Below the pieces are notes generated by a model that saw nothing but the letters and a program-made list of their open reading frames with translations, made no database searches and had not been told where the DNA came from. Shown piece after piece: positions 52,801 to 61,102 of a stretch of 64,000 nt of DNA (its first letter is position 1; each line of letters opens with the position of its first letter). Origin of the DNA: Aptenodytes patagonicus (lineage: Eukaryota; Chordata; Aves; Sphenisciformes; Spheniscidae); assembly GCF_965638725.1 (NCBI RefSeq), contig NC_134970.1:6120001-6184000 (forward strand). Direction: 5' to 3'. A program made the translations under genes and the position numbers.

Positions 52801-53341
52801 AGGGGCAGAAAGAGAATCCCTGACACCGGCACAGGTTTTGGCTTTGCGAGTAACACCGGGATTTCATGAAATACCCTGTTCCCTCCCGGAGTGCCTGGAC
52901 CAGCTCCCTGCCTCGCTCCTCTGGTCTCTATACGACAGCTATTCCTCTTTAGCAAGCACAGCACGCCTTTCTCGGGGTTCGTGTTTTCCATCTCGTCCCC
53001 TAAAACAGCCCAGCGGAGTTCACAGGTATGCCCCTGCATTTCTCATAGAAACAGCTCAAGCGTGGGGAGATGTGACTTACGTCCACCGAGTGTTCCCTCT
53101 GAATAAGTTTCCTGGTCTCCTTTTCGCAGTGATTGAGCATTGTCTCGCAGTTTTGCGGGCCAGGTGGGGAATTTTCTGTTTGGTTTTTCTGACTGAGCTC
53201 CAGAGGGATGCTTCCGTCTGGATCCACCACATCCAGCTCCTTTTCCAGCTCTTCCATCTCCTCTGGAGACAGAGTAGACAACAAACTGTCAATATCTGGA
53301 TCTTCACTAACTTGTCGCCGATATTTGGCCACTTTGGACAT
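31835..53341 (-). CDS. LMOD1: Leiomodin-1, complete gene (three coding exons plus 3' UTR)
   Basis: LMOD1 is the smooth-muscle leiomodin, an actin filament nucleator related to tropomodulin. Coding exons on the minus strand are 53081-53341 (87 codons), 33976-35658 (561 codons) and 33014-33040 (8 codons plus stop), all phase 0, giving 656 aa (human 600). In order: an N-terminal tropomyosin/actin-binding region ([20 protein letters not shown]), a Lys/Glu repeat region, a conserved leucine-rich-repeat actin-binding domain ([20 protein letters not shown] ... [20 protein letters not shown]), a Pro-Ser segment ([19 protein letters not shown]), a poly-Pro stretch and a WH2-type end ([23 protein letters not shown]). 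Intron 1 is 17.4 kb. Intron 2 (33041-33975) has a GC donor. LMOD1 is divergent from TIMM17A, as in human. Confidence 0.98.
31854..31859 (-). terminator. LMOD1: LMOD1 poly(A) signal
   Basis: TTTATT on the plus strand (AATAAA on the minus) lies about 1.15 kb after the LMOD1 stop. I saw no closer canonical hexamer, so the 3' UTR is inferred as about 31835-33013. Confidence 0.7.
33014..33040 (-). CDS. LMOD1: LMOD1 terminal coding exon (VEVPKLLQ-stop)
   Basis: Acceptor CCGGCAG precedes GTG GAG GTA CCG AAG CTG CTG CAG TAG, which encodes the exact C-terminus of mammalian LMOD1. It completes the WH2-like actin-binding segment begun in exon 2 and is too short for an ORF search. Confidence 0.95.
   Translation of the reverse strand: MEVPKLLQ
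33598..33815. repeat. ~43-bp tandem repeat in LMOD1 intron 2
   Basis: Five imperfect copies built around AAGGGATGGATCTGCCCACC and a GTGCTCTGCC end. Units differ by short indels. Intronic and non-coding. Confidence 0.85.
33976..35658 (-). CDS. LMOD1: LMOD1 main coding exon 2
   Basis: 561 codons in phase 0 at both ends, acceptor CTTGTTAG|GAAAGC and donor AAG|GCAAGT. It carries the Lys/Glu repeat region, the LRR domain and the poly-Pro/WH2 region. If the GC donor were ignored, translation would read 36 codons into intron 2 and stop at 33868. Confidence 0.97.
35010..35440 (-). repeat. LMOD1: 51-bp coding minisatellite in LMOD1
   Basis: Encodes about eight to nine copies of a 17-residue unit with consensus [17 protein letters not shown]. 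Two central copies (about 35060-35165) are identical at nucleotide level over 51 bp. One copy has lost a single codon, keeping frame. Human LMOD1 has a differently sequenced Lys/Glu repeat in the same place, so the array has turned over independently. Confidence 0.93.
35659..42978. other. LMOD1 intron 1, 3' portion
   Basis: Mostly unique sequence of moderate GC. A MIR-like remnant lies at 36021-36095. Open frames here are short, overlapping and match nothing I recognise. No RNA gene is seen. Confidence 0.65.
36021..36095 (+). mobile_element. MIR-like SINE remnant
   Basis: AGAGAGGTAAGCGACCTGCT followed by CCAAATCATG and ACGGGTCAGAGTCTCCT aligns by eye with the MIR core (GAGAGGTTAAGTGACTTGCC, then GGTCACAC and CCAGGTCTCCT). 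Old and diverged. Confidence 0.45.
42980..43815 (-). mobile_element. CR1 LINE fragment in LMOD1 intron 1
   Basis: The 3' end is at 42980 with ATCATAGAATCATAGAATGG and TTTGGGTTGGAAGGGACCTC. Minus-strand fragments encode [38 protein letters not shown] and [20 protein letters not shown], the C-terminal CR1 ORF2. Frameshifts and stops show an older copy, closer in sequence to the 57-kb copy than to the 15- and 59-kb copies. Confidence 0.95.
43816..53080. other. LMOD1 intron 1, 5' portion
   Basis: About 9.3 kb of mainly unique, more AT-rich sequence than the gene-dense blocks. No exon is recognised. One cluster of muscle-type factor motifs is listed separately (46326-46495). Confidence 0.6.
46326..46495. 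promoter_or_regulatory. Candidate enhancer in LMOD1 intron 1
   Basis: Within 170 bp: an AP-1/ARE-type site (TGAGTCA, 46329-46335; TGACTCAGC on the minus), an octamer ATGCAAAT (46352-46359), a CRE-like TGATGTCA (46359-46366), a MEF2-like CTATTTATCA (46426-46435, one mismatch) and a CArG-like CCATATAAGC (46483-46492, one mismatch). LMOD1 is known as an SRF/myocardin target. Function is inferred from motif density only. Confidence 0.3.
53081..53341 (-). CDS. LMOD1: LMOD1 coding exon 1
   Basis: Starts [20 protein letters not shown] and ends REHSVD, donor GAC|GTAAGT. It matches the leiomodin N-terminus including [18 protein letters not shown]. 87 codons in phase 0. The start is fixed by homology. 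Confidence 0.97.
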
Positions 53342-53489
53342 CTTGGCTCGCTGGCGAGACACGGTTGCGGTTGTGTGTGGTACCCAAGGAAGGAGAAAAA
53401 AAAAAAGAAGCCGAAGCTCCAACACTGCTTCCCCCAGCAGCAGCAGGTGCTGAAGTGTTAAATCTCAGCAGCTCTCAATCGCTGCAGCC

Positions 53490-53700
53490 CGGGATATAGT
53501 AGTTATGAAGAGGGGACATCCCTCGGTCCAAGAGTTGGCCAATAACAGGATCCAGCCGCGATTTCGGGTGCTGGGAAGCCAATGGAGCCCAGCGGGAGGC
53601 GGGGAATGGTGCTATCAGAGGAGCCTGAAACCCGAGGACATTCCAGGGAACCATGCAGAGCTGCATGACCAAATTTAGTCCGGAGCATTTAGCCTTTTAA
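53490..53700 (-). promoter_or_regulatory. LMOD1: Candidate LMOD1 core promoter
   Basis: On the minus strand a TATA-like ACTATATC (53493-53500) lies about 150 bp upstream of the start codon. An inverted CCAAT (53539-53543) lies 40 bp further upstream and a CArG-like CTAAATTTGG (53669-53678, one mismatch to CCW6GG) another 125 bp upstream. The palindrome GCCTTTTAAAGGC is at 53692-53704. The layout suits an SRF-driven smooth-muscle promoter; the TSS is not mapped. Confidence 0.4.
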
Positions 53701-53704
53701 AGGC

Positions 53705-54485
53705 AATGGGCCAACCTAGTGAGAAAACACGCAAAAATGCACAAGCTGGCAGGCTGGGGATCTGGGGGTGGGGAAGGCAGATCTCTAGCATGTGCCCACC
53801 GGTGCCGGAGGGCTAATAAAAAGGTCAGCGTGGCTCCGAAGATACGAGTCGTCTCCTCCGTTACAGGAGGGGAGAGTTTCTGCTGTGACAGTGACAGCTC
53901 TTGGCTGAAATCGTCAATAAAGCGCCCACCCCAGAGAACGTTTTCATCTTTATCCCGCTGCTCTCCAGGAACTGTGCGTTTTTTTTTTCCCCTTCGGGAG
54001 AGAGGTGGTGGGGGGTTATGTTGCTGGTGCAGACTGGTTTCTTTACGAAGGATGTGCAAAGTCCAGCGCCTTTGAAGCGGGGAGGAAGGAGGCAGCGAGT
54101 GTGAGCCCAGCCCGGTGCCTGCTCCTTGCTCTGCAAAATCTGACCCCAGCACCGTCCCTGGGTCGCTTTATCAGAGCTTCTGCTGATTCCCTGTCCTCCG
54201 CAGGGGTGTTTCTGCAGCTGCTCTTCATCACAACACTCCCATTTCCCCTCGCCAAGCCCCAGAGACATCCCTCCTTCTGCACAGACTAAATTCCTGAGTC
54301 TCTCCTGCTTCTGGTTCAGGCAGTGCCCTAAGCCTGGGCTTTGGTTGGAGGCACCTACTTTCCATCAACCTAATCCATAAAGAAGCTTACTGGCACCTGC
54401 AAATTCTCCCAGAGGGACAGAGGCAGACAGGCTCTTCTCTCCAAATTTCAAGGCAGTTTTGCCCCATGCACAGCATTTTGCCCCC
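53705..54485. other. Intergenic sequence upstream of LMOD1
   Basis: Unique sequence with no exon or repeat that I can name. Lies between LMOD1 and an ancient CR1 fragment. Confidence 0.55.
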
Positions 54486-54489
54486 ATTC

Positions 54490-54975
54490 GTTATGCTGCC
54501 AGCTTCATCCTTTCTTCTTCATCCTTTTATCATCCTCCTAACATCTCCTGCCTGCTCTCAGGCCTCCCTCTTTGCTAGTCCAAGCAAGCAGCCCTTTGGT
54601 CTCCTTCGGTAAAATAAGCTCTCATAAGATTTTCCTCGTCAGTCTAACTGCCTTCTCTGCCCATCTCCCTGGCTCAAATCCCGTCCTGAACACAGGCAGA
54701 GCGTGCTCCAGGTGAGTCTCCCAATGCCTTGTGTTACAAACTAGACATTGCCCATCTTGACGGGAAATGCACATTCTTGTTGCATTCTAGGATTTCATTT
54801 ATCTCCAGCATCACAGGGCCCAGCTCCTGCTCATAGCCTTCCTATGATTCACCAGCACGACTGAGATTTTTTCCAGATTGGAGAAGAAACTGTTGGTTTT
54901 AGTTTCCAAGTGCATAACCTTAAACATTGCCGTGTTGAATTTCATCCCACTTCACTTCTCTCTCCCTGATATCAT
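54490..54975 (-). mobile_element. Ancient CR1/L3-like fragment
   Basis: CCTGAACACAGGCAGAGCGT with GCTCCAGGTGAGTCTC parallels the CR1 segment CTGAACACAGTATTCGAGGT. Further on, ATTGCCGTGTTGAATTTCAT matches TTGGCCTTGTTGAACCTCAT of the young copies. Order and spacing agree with a minus-oriented CR1 3' region, heavily diverged. Confidence 0.6.
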
Positions 54976-56489
54976 GACCCTTGTCTTGGTGCCCACTTGC
55001 ACCAAGGACTAGGAGGGACACGGCCATCCCCTTCACCTTCTTCTGGTCTCAGCCCAGTCAGACTCTTCTCCTTCCCTCCCCCCAAAACTGCCATGGCTGC
55101 AACAGCACTGAATGCAACAGGAACCAGAGTGAATTTAGCGTATCGGTGCCCATTTGGTGCCCTCTTTGCCCGCAGAAGCCAAAGGAGTGTCTTGCTTGTC
55201 CCACCTTACTATGGCCCTGGACCTCTCTAACGTGCTGTCTGGTTCCTTTTCAGGATACGCAGTTCAAAAGGTTTTAACACTGTGTCTTCTGGAAGAGAAA
55301 CTTGAGTTAACAGAGTCTGGGGATGGAAGAAATGGCCAAACGCCTGGTATTTCTACACGGTGTCGCTGTGCTCAGTCATCAGGAGCAAATGGCAAGTGCT
55401 CGTAAGAGGTAAGCGACAAACTGGAAGCTCAGGTCCCAACTGCAGAGGGCACGAAAAAAAGGTAGTGAGGAATCATAGCTACATGTCTCCCTCTTCCAGG
55501 GAAGACCCAAGCTTTCTCGGGTGCCACCCCTGGCTCCAGGGACAGGGTAACGTGGACAGCCCCAGGGACAATCTGCAAAGCTAAAACAGAGAAAGAACCT
55601 TTCCACTGGCGAGTAAAACCTGGAATTGTCTGTCTGTCTGTCTGCCTTTCCTTCCTGACTCTTTCCAGTGTTGTAAATCGGTTTTCAACAAAATAAAATC
55701 ACTATTGACACCCTGATAGGGTCTCTATTTTGTTGTTCCTGAATCTTGACTCCTGTGACGAGAAGCACCAGACACGGAGTTCCCTAAGAAGCCGTAAACG
55801 TGACCCGGGAGGCTTCGAGCTTCTCCTGAAGTATCACACATCCTCCCCTGATTCAGGAGTCCACCTCTGCCGGGCTCTCCTCCACTGAGCGGCAGAGCTG
55901 GCTATGCAGAGGTAACACAGAGTCAGAGTTTTGCAGAGATATATTCCTTCATTAGCAGAAAAGCCGGGAGAGGAGCAGGGGTCACCCTAAACTTGTCATG
56001 GTTTATAGTGGATGGTCTTACTGCAATTTATCTTGGCTGTCACACGTCTCTTTTTAGATGGGGATATTTGCATAGCTCTGACTGCACCATATTCCACAGA
56101 GTTCTCAGTGCCGTAAGAAAGAAAACACCGAAAGAAAATCTAGTGCTTTCATCCCAGAATAAGAGGAGCTCTGGATATGTCTGCACTGGCTGCTCTTTCC
56201 AGCAACTGGGACTGGGGATGCGTGCGGGGACCCTTGGGCCTCGCTCCGCAGCCGGCTCCAGCCGCCGCCGGCTTGACGCTGGCCCTTTGAAGCTGCGCCA
56301 GTCAGGAGAGCGTGGTGCGGTGCGGTACGGTGCGGTGCGGTGCGGTTTGGCGCAGAGGAGCTCCCAGCAGCTCCGAATCTCTGCCGAGGCTCGTCAGTCT
56401 CTGCGTTTATCAGGATCCCCATCTCCATAGCAACTGAGCACCTCGGAGGCACTAACGAATATTTCTGCACAACACTCCTTTGAAACGCA
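54976..56489. other. Intergenic sequence between LMOD1 and TIMM17A
   Basis: No gene recognised. Contains a short (GTCT)n run at about 55629-55645 and a GGTGC pentamer repeat at 56318-56346. Confidence 0.55.
56318..56346. repeat. (GTGCG)n pentamer microsatellite
   Basis: Five to six near-perfect copies of GGTGC, one with a TACGG variant. Confidence 0.85.
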
Positions 56490-56605
56490 GCAACGTGATT
56501 AGCCACGTCTTGGAGATGAGGAACTGAGACACAGTCAGACTAAGTACCTTTTCCAGGTGCGTGTACAGGGTCTCTGGCAGAGCTGGGAAAGCTTTCCATG
56601 CCCCC
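56490..56605 (+). mobile_element. MIR-like SINE remnant
   Basis: GAGATGAGGAACTGAGACAC, CAGACTAAGTACCTTTTCCA and GGCAGAGCTGGGAAAGC parallel the MIR core (GATGAGGAAACTGAGGCACA, TTAAGTGACTTGCCCAAGG, TGGCAGAGCTGGGATT) in order and spacing. Old insertion. Confidence 0.6.
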
Positions 56606-56999
56606 ATCTCTCATGCCACCACCTAGGACCGTCCGCCTTCCTTCATTTTTTCCTATTAGCTGATAAAAGACAACTGAAAATGGAATGGATTCCTCTAATC
56701 TGTTTTATTGCCCTTTCCTTCAGAGCCTGCAGGAGGAAAGGTTAAACGCGCTGATCTTTTTTTCATTTTATAAGATGTTCCTTGAGAAAGCAAGTGACAT
56801 CTCCCTGCCCGGTTGGGACACGCGGCTGCTCTGGAACATGTTGGTCCCATGGCCAGCGAGAGAAACCGCCTCTCTCCCAAACCCAACTGCAACTTCACCC
56901 AAAACTTCCCTCCACAAACCACCTGCTCATGCGAGAGCGAGGGACGTGTGGAGGAGACATTATATATCGGGAAAGGAACCAGCTCCTGGCCGCAGGGAA

Positions 57000-58394
57000 A
57001 TTCAGAAAACCCCGGGAAGCCCTTGAGCCCCGGGGAACTACAGGCCAGTCAGTCTCACCTCTGTGCCCGGCAAGATCATGGAGCAGATCCTCCTGGAAAC
57101 TATGCTAAGGCACATGGAAAATAAGGAGGTGATTGGTGACAGCCAACACGGCTTCACTAAGGGCAAATCATGCCTGACAAATTTGGTGGCCTTCTATGAC
57201 GGGGTTACAGCGTTGGTGGATAAATGAAGAGCAACCGACGTCATCTACCTGGACTTGTGCAAAGCATTTGACACTGTCCCGCACGACATCCTTGTCTCTA
57301 AGTTGGAGAGACATGGATTTGATGGATAGACTGTTCGGTGGATAAGGAATTGGCTGGATGGTCGCACTCAGACTTGCGGTCAAGGGCTCGATGTCCAAGT
57401 GGAGACCAGTGACAAGCGGTGTTCCTCAGCGGTTGGTATTGGTACCGGCGCTGTTTAACATCTTTGTTGGCGACATGGACAGTGGATCGAGTGCACCCTC
57501 GGCAAGTTTGTTGACGACACCAAGCTGAGTGGTGCGGTCAACACACCGGAGGGAAGGGATGCCATCCAGAGGGACCTTGACAGGCGCGAGAGGTGGGCCC
57601 GTGCGAACCTCATGAAGTTCAACAAGGCCAAGTGCAAGGTCCTGCGCATGGGTCGGGGCAATCCCAAGCACAAATACAGGCTGGGCAGAGAATGGATTGA
57701 GAGCAGCCCTGAGGAGAAGGACTTGGGGGTGTTGGTTGATGAGAAGCTCAACATGACCTGGCAACGTGCGCTTGCAGCCCAGGAGGCCAATCATATCCTG
57801 GGCTGCATCCAAAGCAGCGTGGCCAGCAGGTCGAGGGAGGGGATTCTGCCCCTCTGCTCTGCTCTGCTGAGACCCCACCTGCAGTACTACGTCCAGCTCT
57901 GGGGCCCCCAACGTAAGAAGGACATGGACCTGTTGGAGCAGGTCCAGAGGAGGGCCACAAAGACGATCAGGGGGATGGAACACCTCTGCTATGAAGAAAG
58001 GCTGAGAGAGTTGGGGTTGTTCAGCCTGGAGAAGAGAAGGCTTTGAGGAGACCTTCTTGCAGCCTTCCAGTACCTGAAGGGGGCTACAAGAAAGCTGGAG
58101 AGGGACTTTTTACAAGGGCCTGTAGTGATAGGACAAGGGGTAATGGCTTTAAACTGAAAGAGGGGAGATTTAGATTAGACGTAAGGAAGAAATTCTTCAC
58201 TGAGGGCAGTGAAACACTGGCCCAGGTTGCCCGGAGAGGTGGTGGAGGCCCCCTCCCTGGCAGTGTTCAAGGCCAGGTTGGACGGGGCTCTGAGCAACCT
58301 GACCTAGTGGAAGGTGTCCCTGCTCACGGCAGGGGGGTTGCAACTAGATGATCTTTAAGGTCCCTTCCAACCAAACCATTCTATGATTCTACGA
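57000..58394 (+). mobile_element. CR1 LINE, 5'-truncated, degenerate
   Basis: From GGGGAACTACAGGCCAGTCA (RT segment NYRPVSL) to the 3' tail CCATTCTATGATTCTACGAG. Recognisable blocks include [51 protein letters not shown] and [12 protein letters not shown]-like sequence, then [11 protein letters not shown]. The catalytic motif is F-V-D-D, and several stops and frameshifts break the frame, so it is inactive. Older subfamily than the 59-kb copy. Confidence 0.95.
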
Positions 58395-59446
58395 GAGTGG
58401 AGAGGTCTGCTCCCAGGCTTGACCAGGCTACAGCGGCTGGGTCGAGGCTGAGGTTTTCCACTCTTCCCATCTCCCCTCCTTGGCCAAAGCAGAAGCCACA
58501 ATACCACCTTCTGGTAATCTCCATTACTGCATCGCCCTCTGCTCCCATCCTGCCTTCAACAAGGGCAAACATGCCACTGCCGCACTTGGACCACGAAGGC
58601 TTACATTCACAAGGAGTCTTTTAAAGCCTTCAAAAACAGCAAATTAAAGCAGGTGGAGCATTCCAGCTCCTTTCCATTGCTTCAGCCTATGATTTATTAG
58701 AGCAATTAAGTGCCTCGGTGCACAATCTGCATCGCCTGTTGCAACCGAATGATCTACCGCCCTTACAAGAGAGCGCAGCGTGTAAGGTTAAATTGGGAGT
58801 GTGAAGAGAATAAGCGATTTACAACTTGGAGCACTTGCAAACTTGTGGGTAAAGGCTTCGGGGGCTTTGCAGGCTGCCCTGGCATTTGCTGCCAGCGCAG
58901 AGACAAATTCTGCGGTTTTCAGCTCTGCCTTCCCGGCCTCCCTGAAGAACTGCCCTCTCGCAGGCAATGTCTCTTGAGAGGGACCCCAAAGCCCAGCTCT
59001 CGCCCACGCTGCCCGGCCCACAGGAGCGTCTCCAGGGACACCTTGAGGTCAACCCAGCTGATTCGGCAGCGCCGCTGATGCGATGGATGCCGCTCCCCAG
59101 CGTCTCAGCAGCTCCGGTGGGATGGATGCCTTCAGCGTGGGCACGTCACCCCGCACCGACCCCTCCGTCACCAGGCCGGCGTCCTCCTCCAGCTCAGCCG
59201 GGTACCGCCAGGCTCCTTCTCGGCTTCCACTTCCAGGGCGCTCACGGCATCTTCCGTCGGGACCCACTTACGGGCAGGTCAGTTGCCTGAAGTCTGAAGG
59301 ACGGGCAGAGCCGACTCCCGCCCCTCCGGCCTGCTCACGCTTTTACCGCAGGCGCTACTTACTAGAGGGCTAAATAAAAGCCGCTTTGCCTTTCAGGCCT
59401 TTGCCAGAGCGCTGCGGCGCGGGCCGAGCCCTGACGGGGATACATA
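58395..59446. other. Unique spacer between two CR1 copies
   Basis: About 1 kb without a recognised gene or repeat, composition near the local average. Confidence 0.55.
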
Positions 59447-60678
59447 CACCAACCTGATCTCCTTCTATGACCGGGTGACCCGCCTAGTGGATGAGGGAAA
59501 GGCTGTGGATGTGGTCTACCTGGACTTCAGCAAGGCCTTTGACACCGTCTCCCACAGCATTCTCCTCGAGAAGCTGGCGGCTCACGGCTTAGACAGGTGG
59601 ACTCTGCGCTGGGTCAAAAACTGGCTGGACGGCCGGGCCCAGAGAGTTGTGGTGAGTGGAGTTACATCCAGTTGGCGGCCGGTCACGAGCGGTGTTCTCC
59701 AGGGCTCAGTACTGGGGCCGGTCTTGTTTAATATCTTTATTGATGATCTGGATGAGGGGATCGAGTGCACCCTCAGTAAGTTTGCAGACGACACCAAGTT
59801 GGGCGGGAGCGTTGATCTGCTCGAGGGTAGGAAGGCTCTGCAGAGGGACCTGGACAGGCTGGATCGATGGGCCCAGGCCAACTGTATGAGGTTCAACAAG
59901 GCCAAGTGCCGGGTCCTGCACTTCGGTCACAACAACCCCATGCAGCGCTACAGGCTTGGGGAAGAGTGGCTGGAAAGCTGCCTGTCGGAAAAGGACCTGG
60001 GGGTGCTGGTCGACAGCCGGCTGAACATGAGCCGGCAGTGTGCCCAGGCGGCCAAGGAGGCCAATGGCATCCTGGCCTGTATCAGCAATAGTGTGGCCAG
60101 CAGGAGTAGGGAAGTGATCGTGCCCCTGTACTCGGCACTGGTGAGGCCGCACCTCGAATACTGTGTTCAGTTTTGGGCCCCTCACTACAAGAAGGACGTC
60201 GAGGTGCTGGAGCGTGTCCAGAGAAGGGCAACGAGGCTGGTGAGGGGTCCGGAGAACAAGTCTGATGAGGAGCGGCTGAGGGAACTGGGGTTGTTTAGCC
60301 TGGAGAAAAGGAGGCTGAGGGGAGACCTCATCGCTCTCTACAACTACCTGACAGGAGGTTGTAGCGAGGTGGGTGTTGGTCTTTTCTCCGAAGTAACAAG
60401 CGATAGGACGAGAGGAAATGGCCTCAGGTTGCGCCAGGGGAGGTTTAGATTGGACATGAGGAAAAATTTCTTTACTGAAAGAGTGGTTAAACATTGGAAC
60501 AGGCTGCCCAGGGAAGTGGTTGAGTCCCCATCCCTGGAGGTATTTAAAAGACGTGTAGATGAGGCGCTTAGGGACATGGTTTAGTGGGCATGGTGGTGTT
60601 GGGTCGATGGTTGGACTCGATGATCTTAGAGGTCTTTTCCAACCTCAATGATTCTATGATTCTATGATTCTATGATTA
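59447..60678 (+). mobile_element. Young CR1 LINE, 5'-truncated, uninterrupted ORF2 3' part
   Basis: Begins within the reverse-transcriptase domain ([20 protein letters not shown]) and stays open to the ORF2 stop at 60582-60584, with [50 protein letters not shown] and the catalytic F-A-D-D. The 3' UTR ends in a run of ATTCTATG repeats (60651-60678). The endonuclease and ORF1 are absent, so it cannot move by itself. About 95% identical in protein to the copy at 15 kb. Confidence 0.97.
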
Positions 60679-61076
60679 TTCTTCTGCGTGGGAGCCTCTC
60701 CTCAGCCCCCCGACCCGCACCCACGGGGGACCCACGGCCAGCCCTCGGAGGGCCCTGTGAGGACAGCCCCATCTAGGCGCCCTCTCCCCTTCCCCAGGAC
60801 GCCGATGGCTGTGCCCGAGGGGGGGACACGAGCGGGGCCGGCGGGCCCGGCAGATGAGGAGGGACGAAGCGGGCCCTCCCGCGGGGCCGCCTCACGGCGG
60901 GGCGGGCGCCCGGAGGCCCCCGGCGAGGCGGGGCGAGGCGAAGGGGGGACGGCGCATGCGCACGCCCCTCTCTCCCCTCCGCCTAGTCCCGCCCTCCGCC
61001 CCCATTGGCCGTCGCGGGGAGGCGGTGAGCCAATCGCGCGGCGGGAAGGCGGGCGAGGGCGGTGGCGCCTGCGAAG
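60679..61076 (+). promoter_or_regulatory. TIMM17A: CpG-island promoter of TIMM17A
   Basis: CpG-rich and TATA-less upstream of the start codon. An inverted CCAAT (ATTGG, 61004-61008) faces a direct CCAAT (61030-61034), 43 bp upstream of the ATG, the same layout as at PSMA5. The island continues to about 61600. Confidence 0.75.
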
Positions 61077-61102
61077 ATGGAGGAGTACGCGCGTGAGCCC
61101 TG
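61077..61102 (+). CDS. TIMM17A: TIMM17A coding exon 1 (gene continues past the window)
   Basis: TIMM17A is a core subunit of the TIM23 presequence translocase in the mitochondrial inner membrane. The exon reads ATG GAG GAG TAC GCG CGT GAG CCC TG, then donor GTGAGC, encoding MEEYAREP plus two bases of Cys, the exact N-terminus of vertebrate TIMM17A (MEEYAREPCPWRIVDDCGG). Phase 2 fits an exon 2 starting with C or T. Exon 2 (PWRIVDDCGGAF) is not present through 64000, so intron 1 exceeds 2.9 kb. Divergent placement beside LMOD1 matches human 1q32.1. Confidence 0.93.

Noticed and set aside
52634-53461. 275-codon plus-strand frame overlapping LMOD1 exon 1
   Set aside because: Antisense to conserved LMOD1 coding sequence; no recognisable domain. 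Could be checked for antisense RNA but is not supported as a gene.
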